A stretch of 64,000 bases of DNA, taken from positions 54,756,153-54,820,152 of the forward strand of contig NC_080081.1 in NCBI RefSeq assembly GCF_949987535.1, read 5' to 3'. Position 1 is the first letter of the stretch; each line of letters opens with the position of its first letter. The notes under the pieces were generated by a model that saw nothing but the letters and a program-made list of their open reading frames with translations, ran no database searches and had not been told where the DNA came from. The position numbers were made by a program, and so were the translations under genes. Positions 22,820 through 35,050 of the stretch are shown piece by piece. The DNA is from Balaenoptera acutorostrata. Lineage: Eukaryota; Chordata; Mammalia; Artiodactyla; Balaenopteridae.

Positions 22820-23215
22820 TTCTCTCAATATTAAGGGCCAAATCATGTACTCCCCAAATTCATATGTTCAACTCTTAACCCCTAATACCTTAGAATGTGA
22901 CTGTATTTGGAGGTAGGGTCTTTAAGGTGGCCACTAATCTAATGTGGCTTGTGTCCTAATAAGAAGAGGAAATTTGGACACAGACACTTACAGAGGGAAG
23001 ATGGTGTGAAGACATAGGGAGAAGATGGCTATCAATAAGCCAAGGAGACAGGCCTGGAACAGATCCTACCCTCATGACCCTCAGAAGGAACCAGCCCTGC
23101 CAACACATTGATCTTGGACTTCTAGCCTCCACACTCTGAGATGACAAATTTCTGCTGTTTAAGGCACCTGGTCTGTGGTATTTTGTTAGGGCAGCCTTAG
23201 CAAACTAATACTCTC
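22820..23215 (+). mobile_element. MaLR (MST/MLT1-like) solo LTR
   Basis: The order ccccaaattcatatgttcaa, cttagaatgtgactgtattt, ggaggtagggtctttaaggt, tcctaataagaagaggaaat, tcttggacttctagcctcca, ttctgctgtttaaggcacct and the end gcaaactaatac is that of a MaLR LTR, in sense orientation. It is nested in an L2. Target duplication is not clear. Confidence 0.87.
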
Positions 23216-23490
23216 ACCTTTTTAACTGCTTCTCAACCACATGATCAGCTCGCTTGTTGCTTTCTCTGTTAATTCTTCCCCCATCACTCTTGCCCAGATT
23301 TAATAGCTCCTTTTTTAAAACCCTTCCTGTGGTACTTTGTTCATACTTCTACTGGGAATTTGAACTTACTGTAGTAATTATTTGTATATGGGTCGGTCTT
23401 CCCCACTAGGCTAGAAGAATTTTTTTAAGATTTTTTTAATCTTTGTATCCCAAGCAGTCTAGCTCAGTCTCCTGACAGAGTGTAGACTTC
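23216..23490 (+). mobile_element. L2 LINE, right part
   Basis: This continues the L2 after the LTR: acttctactgggaatttgaa, gtcttccccactaggctaga and cccaagcagtctagctcagt. Confidence 0.6.
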
Positions 23491-23569
23491 TATGCATATA
23501 TGTTACATGAATTCTCTGAAACTAGGCTGCTCACCCGGATTTCTTTCCCCCACGGCTTCTTATTGTCCT

Positions 23570-23571
23570 AT

Positions 23572-23606
<35 letters not shown>

Positions 23607-23607
23607 T
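23570..23607 (+). repeat. (ATTT)n, SINE tail microsatellite
   Basis: About nine TTTA/ATTT units in the tail of the reverse SINE. Length is probably variable. Confidence 0.85.
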
Positions 23608-23908
23608 GGCTATGTTGGGTCTTCATTGCTACGTGCAGACTTTCTCAAGTTGTGGCAAGCGGGGGCTACTCTTTGTTGCAGGGCGCGGGCTTCGTACTGC
23701 GGTGGCTTCTCTTGTTGCGGAGCAAGGGCTCTAGGTGCACAGGCTCAGTAGTTGTGGCTTGTGGGCTCTAGAGTGCAGGCTCAGTAGTTGTGGCACACGG
23801 GCTTAGTTGCTCTGTGGCATGTGGGATCTTTCCAGACCAGAGCTCGAACCCGTGTCCCCTGCATAGGCAGGTGGATTCTTAACCACTGTGCCACCAGGGA
23901 AGTCCCCC
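23570..23908 (-). mobile_element. CHR-type SINE, long subtype, reverse
   Basis: The reverse complement has head ggacttccctggtggcacag, B box gggttcgagctctgg and two ccacaactactga motifs. Flanks tattgtcct occur at 23561-23569 and 23909-23917, the target duplication. Its AAAT tail has expanded to about nine ATTT units on the plus strand. Confidence 0.94.
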
Positions 23909-23924
23909 TATTGTCCTTTTTAAA

Positions 23925-24450
23925 AGAAAGAATCCCATCAATTTCTCCTTATGGGGATATATGCCAATGAAATCTTTGGACAAGTACTTAAAAATGGGTA
24001 TACAAGAAAGTTCTTCAGAGCATTGATTATAACACAAAAAAATTGCAATAGGCATAATTGTTGTTCAATAGAATTAGTTAAATAAATTACGGTATATCTC
24101 ACAGAGTAATATTCTGCAGTTAATAAAAATGATGACGTAAGTCTATATTTATTGACATGAAATATAGTAGCCACCACCCATTACTGAATGAAAAAAAACA
24201 GGGTACAGAAATGTATGTATCATATAATATGTATACAAAGTTATGTACGGGTATAGCTGTAAGTTACCAGTGGATACGTAAACACATGGAAGTTTACCAA
24301 AATGATACAAGAGTTAAATCTGAGTGGTAAGATCTCAGGTGATTTTTTTTTTTTCTCTATACATTCTGGAAATGTTTAAATTTTTTAAAGTGGGCATGCA
24401 TTCATTTTATAACCAGAATAAAATAATTTAAAATATTTTATTTAAAAATA
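23925..24450 (+). mobile_element. Old L1 (L1ME-class) 3' end
   Basis: The order tggggatatatgccaatgaa, attgattataacacaaaaaa, agaattagttaaataaatta, aaacagggtacagaaatgta and ttctggaaatgtttaaattt is that of an L1ME 3' end. It is diverged, with no ORF. Confidence 0.65.
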
Positions 24451-25200
24451 TATAATAATAAAAAGGAGAGCATCAAGGCTCCACTGTTCTTCTAGATGAA
24501 TCCTTTCACTGGAGCATGGAAAGGAGGCAATACTTGTCACCCTGCTAATTAAGCTTCCTGAAAGCAGGTCCGCCCTGGGCACCTGCATGGCATGATTATG
24601 AGCTATTGAACTGCTTCTGCCCACACTGCCTTGGTCTCATCCAGAAATGAGTCCTGCAGTCAGGCTTTCAAAGCCTAAGTTTCTCATTATTAGTTATTCC
24701 ATTTGGATACTTCAATCAGGCAGCTGTTAAAATTCATGGGCAAAAAAAAAAAAAGAAAAACAACTGTTATTAGTTAAGGACATGATAACCCAATTAATTC
24801 CCCAGCACAAGGCTAAACCATTAAATTATGATACAGGAAAGAAGGGGAAACAGGCTGGAATTGGTGATAGGTGTGGGGGAAATCCAGCATAAACAAACTC
24901 AGTCTCTGGAGAAAGTAGAGAAAGGGCAACAAACAAAAAGAATGGCTGGAGAGGTAACTGCGCCTATTTTGTAAACATTCCAGGGCAAAACCATCTCCCT
25001 AGTGGGACACAAATAGCTGGAAAGGTCTCTCATCCTAAAATGAGAGGGTTTTTGGTTTTTTTTAAAAAAAACCAGCCACACACAGCTTGACTCTCTGTCA
25101 GTGCATGCTTTACTTCTTTGGGGCCACACCTGCTCACATGGATGACGGTCATCTATTGCAGACCATATGTGACAAAATAATATTGTAGAGTATTACCCAG
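24451..25200. other. Repeat-poor block, possible conserved non-coding DNA
   Basis: The stretch has several TAATTA-type motifs (ctgctaattaagcttcc, cccaattaattcccc) and few repeats. No gene is seen. Confidence 0.35.
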
Positions 25201-25204
25201 TGTT

Positions 25205-25765
25205 TGTCATTCCCCGTATTTCCTGCTAACCCCCCGTGGCAGATTATATTTTCCCTAGATATGGCCCCCCCAATATATGTCCCACTCCACATGTTCATAA
25301 GGTGGCATGAACAAGCCTCCCCATCCAGAGGTGGGGTCGCACAGTTCCCTCCCCTTGAAGACAGCGGGACCTGTAGCTGCCCCAACCAATGAGAGGACGC
25401 TTTGTGACTCATGAGGTTTATCATAAAGGGCAATATGGCCTCTGCCTGATTCTCTCTCTCTCTCCTCTTGCCCTTGGAACCTAGCCACCATATGACAAAG
25501 CCCACAGCCCATGGCCTAGCCATGTGAGGATCTTCCAGATGACTGCCCCAGCTAGGCCCCCAGCCAACAGAAACCTCCCAGGTACTGCATGGATGAGCTT
25601 TACGATGATTCGAGACCCCAGTGTTGATGACTCCCAGCTGAGGCTCCTGACACAGTGGAACAAAGTTAACTTGTCTTCATTGTGCCCTGTCTGAATGCCT
25701 GACCCCCAGAAACATAATAAATGAGTATTATCGTTTTGAGCCATAACTAACCCACACTGGGACCA
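25205..25765 (+). mobile_element. Possible LTR-like element (related to that at 14390)
   Basis: The end aacataataaatgagtatta, then ttgagccataact, matches the usual tail of MaLR-like LTRs, and cttccagatgactgccccag follows the body of the element at 14390. An AATAAA signal is present near 25717. The start is uncertain and the family not assigned. Confidence 0.4.
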
Positions 25766-26265
25766 TTCTCTTACCACTACTCTCAGGTTAGGTTATTAAA
25801 AGAAAAGGTGTCTATTTTTTTTTTTTAAGTTTCAACGTGGTTTTTCAAGAATCATCTCTATGACAATGGCTTAAAGGGATTAAATTTGGAATCTAAAAAT
25901 CTTAGCACTTGACTAGTACTCAGTCAAGAGACAAAGCCCTAAAGAACTAAGAGGCATACTATTCATGAGTTAAGCAACAAATTTAGAAGAAAGCAAGATG
26001 TCAGAGTGAGTTTTCCAATCTAAGAAGAGATTTTTTTAAAAAAGAAAAGGAAAGAAAACATCTGGAGGAGGCTGGAACGGCAGACAAGAGACTTCACTGC
26101 ATGAACCCAGGCAGTGTAGACCAGAGGGGTTAATGGATATCTCAGTGGTTGCAAATGGGATCGATGAAGAGGGTTGAGGACTCAAGAATGGGGAAAATCA
26201 GACATCTCTTGCCATCACTGGCAGGTGATGACTTAAGACCAGATGAGTGTCCTCAACAATCCATA
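25766..26265. other. Unassigned sequence, no gene seen
   Basis: No repeat or gene is recognised. Confidence 0.35.
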
Positions 26266-26578
26266 GGGCTTCCCTGGTGGCGCAGTGGTTGAGAATCTGC
26301 CTGCCAATGCAGGGGACACAGGTTCGAGCCCTGGTCTGGGAAGATCCCACATGCCGCAGAGCAACTGGGCCCGTGAGCCACAATTACTGAGCCTGCACGT
26401 CTGGAGCCTGTGCTCCGCAACAAGAGAGGCCGCGATAGTGAGAGGCCCGCACACCGCGATGAAGAGTGACCCCCGCTTGCCGCAACTGGAGAGAGCCCTC
26501 ACACAAAAACGAAGACCCAACACAGCCATAAATAAATAAATAAATAAAAGTAAGGCCTTTAAAAAAAAAAAAAAAAAA
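26266..26578 (+). mobile_element. CHR-type SINE, short subtype
   Basis: Head gggcttccctggtggcgcag, B box ggttcgagcc at 26321-26330, CpG-rich body and AAAT tail. The tail is followed by a short non-A stretch (agtaaggccttt) and an A19 run, again a compound tail. Flanking sequences give no clean target duplication. Confidence 0.92.
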
Positions 26579-27179
26579 AGCCAAGGCTTCAGACTCCAAA
26601 TCCCTCTCCACTCCATGCTCATTCTACTATGCTGCTCTACCTCCTGGATAAACCTATTTTCAAAAAAAAAAAAAAATCCATAAATTCCAGGGGAAACTTT
26701 ATAGCAACTTGGAGAAGGAAAGAGTGAAAAAACAATCAGTATTAACAGGATTCACCTGGAATTGATCATGCTAAATATTGTGCCACCATTGGCGGGGGGA
26801 GAGCTCAAAATACTGTGTAAATTTACTTATTAAAAATTAAGTGATGTTATTTATAGATCCAAGATATAGCTTAAGGAATTTGTAGCATCTTCACCATTTT
26901 GATATTTGCCTTCTCTGCTGAAGTTTTTACCTCCAGGTCAGGAAGGACACGAACGGCCCAGAGTGGGCTCTCGAATATGTGTTCATGACCAAATAAATGA
27001 ATGAATAAAGAATTCTAAACAGCTGTGTTGTGGAAATCAGAGGACACAGATCACCTCGCCTCTGTCTCCATGAATCCGGTTCTGTTCATCCTTAATAGTT
27101 CCCTAATCCTTTCAGAGCCCAAGCGTCCTCATCTACAAAATTAGATGATCTCTAATTGTACCTCCAACTCTAATGTCCC
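26579..27179. other. Unassigned sequence with a TGAA-type end
   Basis: No gene is recognised. The run aaataaatgaatgaataaag near 26992 is like an L2 terminal repeat, but the preceding text does not match L2 clearly. The part 27110-27180 (cgtcctcatctacaaaatta) resembles a MIR-type core. Confidence 0.35.
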
Positions 27180-27295
27180 ACTGGACTGTAAGCTCCTACA
27201 GAACAAAGATCAAAATCCTATCATTTTTATAGCCCCAGGACCTAGCATAGTGCCTGGTAAATAACAGGCACTCAATAAATATTTGTTGAAGAATG
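27180..27295 (+). mobile_element. L2 LINE 3' end
   Basis: The classic end: ctggactgtaagctcctaca, ccccaggacctagcatagtg, cctggtaaataacaggcact and caataaatatttgttgaaga. Confidence 0.8.
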
Positions 27296-29100
27296 AGATG
27301 AATCTTATGCTATGTTTCAAAACCTAACAAGGACAATGTGTAATTTGGTTGCCTTTTCAAGTATAGAAATGTTAAATGAAAACTAAAGGGAAATAACAAA
27401 CCGAGAATGTCATAATGTCATTTTCATGGTAGAGCAACATTTCCTAACTGCCCAGCATTTAAGGAGTAATGGCTTTATTGCCCGGGAGTCTGACACAGTG
27501 ATTTGCTCTGACTTGCCTCCCTGTTAGTCTGACTGACAGCTTCTCTGAGCTGTCTTTTTGTGGGTAGCTGCTGCCCCTGGTGCATTTTTGATCAACAGTA
27601 CATACGTCCTGTCATCTTTTATAATCCTCAGAACTTGAAGATTGTCTTTTACTTAAGTTTTCTGAGGTGAAATTAGGTTTGAATAATAATCAGGATTGTG
27701 GATCTTCTAAAGCAAAGGGACTTTATGAGAAAATGCTATCTTATGATTCTTCCAGGCATAGAATTTCAGAGTTGAAAGATTTTCCATCCTAGGATTTTAT
27801 CTTATTAATATTCTCCTTTGCAATTCAAGTACCAAGAACTGGAAAAATCTCTGGTTGTCCTGCAGCAATGGCATTAAAGGCTCCTCATAACATACAGCAC
27901 CTGAATTGTGCCATGATTTAGTGAAACTGAATGTTGCTCTGTGACTGCTAAATTTCCATCAAGATGATTCTGTCTCTAACCAAGAAAAGAAAAAGTAAAA
28001 TCTTAAAAAAAAAATTCATTTTTCTAATTATTGTGAAGACTCTCAGATGCTTTAGGGTAAATATACCCTTTTACCTTTGTCCTAATTTTTACAACAAGGT
28101 TCTGCTAAAAATCCTTATGGCTAGAATGTCATAACTGACAGTTTCTGCTTTAATCTTCCCCTTGGTATACCCAGTTATAATTGGATAGTGATGGTGCATT
28201 CTGTTCTAGGAAACTGCTGTATCACCCTATTCATTTTTAAATTTTATCTTCAATTATTTGCAGTTTGGGATTTGCTCCCCTAAGTCAATTTGGGAGAATT
28301 CTTCTCTTTTAATAAAGGAAGCTAATTAACCCATTCTGCAGTTTCTAAACAATCTCATTTAAAAATATGAACACATGCATGTGAGCCCTGAGTTTAGAAA
28401 TATGCTTTTAAGCTTTCCTAATATTTTAATCATTAATGCAAGGTATCTGTTAGTTTTGCCATATTCTATTAATTTTAATAGAATCTCACTATGCCTTTAT
28501 AGTGAGATTAGTACAATTTGACTACAGATCTTCTAGATGAAGTGTTTTTTTTTCCCATAGCCATATATAATAAAAATTGTATATCTTCTCTAAAGAAAGC
28601 ACCCACTAGCTCTACTGAAGAAAATGTGTAGTTGTTTACTTCCCAATAGTGGTAATTCAAGTAATTGTAACAGATGTTATAATAAAGTCATGTCTCAGCT
28701 GTGGCAAGTCTTACTCATATGATTATCATGTTGGGATGGAGTAGATCACCACTGACGGGATGTGATTCGAGAGCCTCCCTCCTCCATCACGTCTTCCCCA
28801 CATTGCAATATGGAATCCCCATTCTACTCATCCTTTTGACTTAATAAGATACCATTTAAAATACAAGCATATTTCCTGTGGATCATGATATATTGTTACA
28901 TCATGGCATGTGCTCACGTAGGAATTAGTTTAAGAAATCAGTTAATGAGTCGAGTATCAAAGACTTGCGCTTTGAATAGTGAAACATAAGACAAGCATCA
29001 AAATGGAAGTAAAGAATTATATATATTTTTAGCAATCCTCCCCAACAGTACTTTAAACAGGCCACTATTGTAATTTATTTAGGGTGTGTTTACTTTTAGG
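27296..29100. other. Long repeat-poor AT-rich block, CNE candidate
   Basis: About 1.8 kb without recognisable repeats or frames. The first 350 bases (to about 27650) include ggctttattgcccgggagtc and gtctgactgacagcttctct, which look like conserved non-coding DNA. The later half is AT-rich (ccatatataataaaaattg). Cause of the repeat depletion is not known. Confidence 0.4.
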
Positions 29101-29794
29101 TAATCATCTTTGCCTGGGTTCCCTAGAGATCAGAGTCTGAGGCAAAGATTAGAGGCCAAGTCTTTATAAGAGGTGCAATCCCAGGGAAGCAACAGTGAGG
29201 GGTAAGGAGAATAAGTAAAGGAAGATGGCAGGCATAAACATAGTGATATACTGTTGACCTGCCTGCATCTTCCTAGAAAACACAGTCCGTTGTTCAATCA
29301 CGGGACCCTCACTTCTGGTCAGCTATGTGGAACCACTGCACCTGAGAGAGGATGTACCTGCCAGGGTCCTCTAGCTCCTCCTTATCATTGGTCATTATCA
29401 TTTATCTTTGGCCCTACCAGTGTCAACTCCCCCATCTACTTCTGAGTTATGATATCCTGTCCCTTGGGAAGCTGCTGGAGAAGCCACTCCACAGCCAATG
29501 ATGCAATACTTCCTCTGAGCCCTGAAGTGCTGGAAAAATCAGCACCTCTATACGTTTGGTCAAGTCAGATCTGAGCCTAGAAGCCCCAAGGCCCCTGCTT
29601 CAGTGGACAAAATGGAGCCCATGCTGAAGCCCAGTTGGCGGTGGTAGCATTCAGACTATGGCAGTGTTGGGCAGGCTGTCCACTGAGCAGCCATGAAAGG
29701 CTGGCGGGCAGGTGGAGCTGAGGAAATCTGGAAGAGGACATAAAATGGTCAGGTACCAAATTTATGGCTATGCCTATTTTTGTGAAATAGACCA
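29101..29794. other. Unassigned sequence, possible old LTR-like element
   Basis: The block starts with gggttccctagagatcagag, holds accctaccagtgtcaactcc and ends tcaggtaccaaatttatggc. It has a repeat-like feel, but I cannot name a family. No gene is seen. Confidence 0.3.
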
Positions 29795-29865
29795 TGTGCT
29801 CCTTAATGGCAAGAATCCTCTCTTATCATTCATCTTTGTATCCCCAGAGGCTAAGGGCAAGGTGA
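29795..29865 (+). mobile_element. L2 LINE 3' end, short
   Basis: The text tgctccttaatggcaagaat, then tcatctttgtatccccagag, matches the L2 end. Confidence 0.5.
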
Positions 29866-29937
29866 GCCTACCAGACTGAACTAAGCCTGGTTACAATAGG
29901 TTTTCCTTTTTTTTTTAAAGATATTTATTTATTTATT

Positions 29938-30045
29938 TTTAAACATCTTTATTGGAGTATAATTGCTTTACAATGGTGTGTTAGTTTCCACTTTATAACA
30001 AAGTGAATCAGCTATACATATACATATATCCCCATATCTCTTCTT
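29938..30045 (-). mobile_element. L1 3' UTR end, reverse
   Basis: The reverse of the L1 end: tttattggagtataattgct, acaatggtgtgttagtttcc, ataacaaagtgaatcagcta and tacatatatccccatatctc. It is heavily 5' truncated, with a T/AT-rich tail at the left (29907-29937). A different L1 subfamily from the copy at 6539. Confidence 0.85.
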
Positions 30046-30229
30046 CAAATGCTCACCTGGTCTGGCCATTCTGTGCACTAGAATGTTAACTGTCATTGTC
30101 AAATGGGTTCATCCATCTCAAATACTTACCTATAGTGCTTTTGGAATGTGATTCTTTCATTTGGGGTCATTCTTTTTAAAACAGCAAAAAAAAAAGGCAA
30201 AACAGAAACACTCCCAGTACACTAGAGTA

Positions 30230-30378
30230 GTTGAGACTACAGGCTTTGGAACGTAACAGACCTAGTGATAGATTTGTGCAACCTCAAGCAAATTACCTCA
30301 TTAGATCTTGGTTTGCTTTTCTTAAAAATGGGGATAATAATATCTGTGTCATTGCATTGTTGGGAAGTTGTTGAGTTG
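30230..30378 (+). mobile_element. MIR SINE
   Basis: The order is MIR: acaggctttggaacgtaaca, caacctcaagcaaattacct, ttgcttttcttaaaaatggg and gataataatatctgtgtcat. Confidence 0.72.
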
Positions 30379-32464
30379 TGCCGTGTCACCTTGGTTAGGC
30401 TGGGAACTGTGTTTCCCAGACACCTGTTTCCTGTATGATTCCAGGGTAAGATTGGCCAAAAAAGGAACTCGCCAAAAATTTGGGAGGTGATGTGAAGCAG
30501 AGAGGAGGGGAAGGGCAGAAGGCCTCCTTTGCAGTCTGATACAGTGATGGGGATCCAGCAGTGCCTGGTGGGTCCCAGCTGGTACCTCACTTCCCTCTGC
30601 TCCATGTCTAGTTTGTCTCCTCCTCCCCAAATGCTGGCTGTCCTCATCAACAGCAGGCACCCCTACACCTTGGCTGCAAACTCAAAAAGGCAGCTACACA
30701 GAGGCAACAGCTGCCACGGTCCCCACCAAGAGTTCCCCCTTCACAATCCACCTTCCACATATGAACGTGCTTGGCTTCCAGATTCCTCTACAATATCTGA
30801 GTGCTTCTGGTAAGTGACACCTCTCATCCTCCAACTCCTTCTTCCAGACCTTCATTTCCCCAGCTCCTTCCACAGTTATGTAGTATACCTGCTAGAGCCC
30901 GATTTGTAGCTTTTGTTAATTTCTGTGGGGTTAATACTCCCACTCTTCAGGCTACCAACATTAAGTCACTGGACATGGAATTGGGAAGAAGGGTCACAGT
31001 GCTCCCTGGAACTGGTGCAAGCCAGCCTCAGTGCAGTCCTGAAGAAGTCCCTCTTCTCATGCCACTCCCAGTGGCTCTGCTTCCCTGGCTGAAGTTGACT
31101 TGTACAGGAAGATTAGAGGACGATGAGTACCGTACTCAGTATGGTGCCCGATACACAGGAAATGCTCAATAAATTAAAGTGAGTGTGTCGCAGGCACCAA
31201 TCCTCATGTTGTGTTTGGATCTGAATCTGCTAAAGGCATGTATTTACTTGCAACCTGCAAAGAAAAAAAATAGGCCCAGAGATAGAAGGGTTTTCCAACT
31301 AATGCAAGAACAATTTTGACATAGATTAACACAAGGCTCTTGCTTTCCTCTGCAAATGAAGTTTAAAAACTCCATTTCCTACAAAACAAATATGGATTAA
31401 GTAAATAATAGAATATTTTGCATGTGCAGCAGTGGAAAATTCCATTCTATGAATATTAAGCAGCAATTTTGTAGTTAACATTAAATGACTATCTCAGGGA
31501 GAAATTTATAGTTACTGAATTGGTCCAGAAGCCTCTAGCTCCTTTCCAATAAACTTGATAACAGACAAACCTTGTGTAAATTTAAATTTAAATACAGCCC
31601 TTCCCCTCCTGTCTGTTCTTTCCCCTCCTGTGTTCTTTGCTGGCTCTATCACTGTGGCCACAGAATGTAAATATCTTTATCTGATCAGTGAAGCACTTTC
31701 AAAATTCAAAGCACTTGACCTATAGGATTCTTTTCTTCCTGAGCTTATTGAATAGCATTATGACTTAGAGTTGCTTTTAATTTTAACCAAGAATTTTAGG
31801 CTTATAATTTTTTCTCCTCAACTGAGAAGGACTAAATCAACACTTACTTTGGAACTGATTGTATATGGATTATTAAATGGTTAACTTAGGCATGAAAACA
31901 CACAGTAAACTACCCATTCCTCTTCACCTCAGAACCAGTGAAACTTTCAGCCAAATATTGCTAAGAGAAACGTCTCTCCACAGATACTGTGCAAATTCTC
32001 TTTTTTCTTTGCCCTGGAGCTATGTTATTTGCTGATCCTCTTCTTTGCTTTACAAAAATCTACATCTGAAACCTCTGTGCTCTGAAAAGGATGCTTCTGT
32101 ATTTCAGGGCTTTCCTTCAAATGACAGAGAATTTTCAGTTTCTCAGTCAACAATTGTTCAAAATTTATCTTTAAGTCATCAAGCTTATTTCTGAGGAGAT
32201 TTGGTTTCCTCCAAAGTGCACTTTCTACAAATAGCAGCTGCCTCTAAGAGTCACCCAGAGGTGACTTTTCTTTGTTCTGATCTCTCCTTCTGTCTCTTTG
32301 AACTCCATTGTAGCTATGGGAAAGATTTTATAAATTCTGGCTCAGATGGGGGGGGTTAGAGAAAGAAAACAACATGTGGGTTAACTATAATCTGAACAAA
32401 ACATCCCTTATTTTACAGAACTCACTACATCTCTGTTATTTCTAGTATAAACCTATCAAAATGA
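30379..32464. other. Mostly unassigned, about 2.1 kb
   Basis: No convincing gene. Forward and reverse frames of 95-137 codons between 30237 and 31172 lack known domains and overlap a MIR. The end near 31140-31175 (gcccgatacacaggaaatgc, tcaataaatt) is like an L2 terminus. The rest (31180-32460) is AT-rich and complex. Confidence 0.35.
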
Positions 32465-33200
32465 AGAAGGGGAAGTCACTCCAGGCAAAAGAAATAACAT
32501 GCACAAAAGTGTGGTGATAAGAGAAAAAAATACTGCAGTTCATGATCAGGAAATTACCCAAAGATGGAAGGGTAGGGGTAGATTTCACAATTCCACAAAA
32601 CACGGTACCATTTCTGCTCCTGACCTTGGATTGGTGGAGCCTCCAACTGCCATCCTTAGACTAAGAAAATGTTAATCAGGAGGAATGGAGCAAGGCTGGA
32701 CAATGGAGCCATCTTTCTTTGTACCTTGCACTTTGCATATGTAAAAAAAAAAAAAATGACATCAAAACGGTTGTCTCACATCACACTGTTTAAATAGATC
32801 TTCAATCCCAAGCTAAGGCTTTGGACTTTGTCAGGCAGGAAAGAGGAATCCATTGTATGATCTTCACCATGGAAGTGTTGTGAGAAAATTGAACTTGAGG
32901 TCAAGACTGGAGACAAGGATCCACTAGGGACTGCTCCCATAACCCATGCCAGAAGTGACAGAGGCTTGAACTAAGGCAGTGACTGGGGGATGGAGACATG
33001 GGAAGGGCTTAATAAGAAACTGAATGTTCTAAGGCTTGGAGACTTTAGGAGTCAAGGTTGACTCCACAAATCTGGCTTGGGAAATGGGTAGATTTCTGCT
33101 TCAAAGGGAGAATAGCAAAAGAGGTAGTGTCTGGAGGAGAAGGATGAGCTCAGCTTTTGACTTACTGAACTCGAGATGCCCATGGGTTAACCTCATAGAC
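32465..33200 (-). mobile_element. L2 LINE, reverse, internal 3' part
   Basis: The stretch follows the reverse L2: aagtcactccaggcaaaaga, aacatgcacaaaagtgtggt, agctaaggctttggactttg, gcaggaaagaggaatccatt and tgtcagttgactccac-type text with aggagtcaaggttgactcca. It faces the L2 at 33380. Confidence 0.55.
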
Positions 33201-33379
33201 TGACCACAAAGGCAGGGGAAGTATAGGCCAACACTGCTGTTTCTGAGGTCCCTCCTTTCCTGTCTGCCCACGCCTCTTGAGGCTCGCTTCATGACACCTG
33301 TATGTCTGCCCTTCCCCATACACTCACGTCCCACTCTTCTCAAAGGATCTTATGGAACTGAGGACTTCAACCTCTCTCC

Positions 33380-34310
33380 AATGTAGAAACAACTCCCAGA
33401 GCTACATCTTCACTTCAGACTTCTCTCCTCAGACCCAGACCCTTAAATCTAGCTGCTTACAAAGCATCTTCCATCATTCATCTCTCAGGCACCTCAGCCC
33501 CACATCACCAAAATCTCAAACATCATCTCCCAACCCACACGGGTGCACCTGCTCCTCATTCCATACTCTCTCCTCTTATAATGATCCACAGTCTCCTAAT
33601 CCAGAAACCTGGGTTGCAATCCTTGCTGCTTCCTTTCCTTGTGGACACCAAGTCCGGTTGATTCTAATCCCTCTTCCCTGTCTACTTCATCTCTCTTCTG
33701 CCCCCTGGCCCCAGCCTCAGTGTGGTCCTTCCTGTATATCCTGTACTTTCCCAACAACCTCCCGCCTGGACCCTCTGCTTCTCATTTGACCCCCTTCCCA
33801 AATTATCTAGGTTTCCAGAAGGTTTTCTAAAATTCAGACCTGATCGTGTTGCTTAAAATATGAATCTCTCTGCCCTGGAGGATAAACCACAAACTTCTAG
33901 GCAAGGCACTGAAGTCATTGCTGTTCAGGTTTTGCCCATCTCTCCAGCTTCATTTCATAACCCTCCCTTCACACACTACTGTGGCCGCTTGGCTACTTCT
34001 CCCTCTCTGCCTTTGTGCTCTGCCCTCCACTTTGACCCTATCTACCCCGGACACTTATTCTTCATAATTTACTGAAGAGAACTTCCTGTCTCCAGGCGGA
34101 ACCGAGTGCTTCCTTATTTTCCCTTCTGCAGCACCTCATGCATCCCTCTATTCTAGCACTCCTTTCATTTGTCTACTCACTTATCTTGTCCCCCTCCTAG
34201 ACCCTAATCCCTTCCAGGGTAGGGACCGTGTTCTCCTCCCCAACACTTGACATGGTGCCTAGAACACAATGGTCCTTTCATAAATGTCCATTGCATCAGT
34301 AAATGAACAG
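33380..34310 (+). mobile_element. L2 LINE 3' region, about 930 bp
   Basis: A long L2 segment: ggttgcaatccttgctgctt, tctacttcatctctcttctg, attcagacctgatcgtgttg, tctgcctttgtgctctgccc, gacacttattcttcataatt, aattccagggtaggga-like text and taaatgtccattgcatcagt at the end. The 145-codon frame inside is a relic or chance. Confidence 0.75.
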
Positions 34311-35039
34311 ACACAGGAAAGACAAAGACAGATTCACTCCTATGCTCCTCCTGGAACCTGCCTGTGATTTCTTACTCTTTCTTCTTCTAATACAGCATGT
34401 ACTTTCATTCTGAGCATCCTGACAGCCAATGCATAAAGAGAAACAATAAAGGATATGGTGTTTGTTGTCTGAAAATAGCAAAACACTTCTTCAACAGAGG
34501 CAAACTTTTTTCTGATAATAAATTTTAAAAGGAATCCATCGCATGAGTTCTTGTCAAGGAACATAGAACAACATAATAGGCAGTATCTTTAAGCAGTTTT
34601 TGCAGAAGCTACAGAAATATTCTTCACTTCAGGGTTTCCAATATTAATGCTTTAAAAATATATATATAAAGACCTGGCACCAAAACATGATTCATGAAAG
34701 TTTCCACTGGGAAAGGCTAAGCTAACGAGACCACATTTAGAGCTTTCTGGTGATCAAGGATACATATAGCTTAGCACACGGAAGAGACTGCACATCTATA
34801 AACTCTATTTCTCAAATATCAATTGTCTTAGCCAGGCTTTGACAGGAGCTAAATGACAACCCCAAACTGGATTCACTGAGAGCCTAGAAAACTCCCACTC
34901 GTTCAAGGGTAGCTATTTGTAGCATGTAAACTCCTGCCAGATTGAGAAAAGAATTTGGCCTAGTGAATAAAAATAGAGAAAGTCAGTGTTCAGAAACTGG
35001 AGGAGGAGGATAGGAGAGGTTCTGAGATGATTGTTCAAC
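34311..35039. other. Unassigned single-copy sequence
   Basis: No gene or repeat is recognised; an AT run lies at about 34657-34668. Confidence 0.35.
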
Positions 35040-35050
35040 CACACTGTTTG

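Noticed and set aside
30237..31172. Frames of 94-137 codons on both strands
   Set aside because: They overlap one another and a MIR, and none shows a domain or conserved motif.
33352..33789. 145-codon forward frame
   Set aside because: It lies in the forward L2 3' region, which is non-coding, and its Ser/Pro/Leu-rich content reflects pyrimidine-rich sequence.
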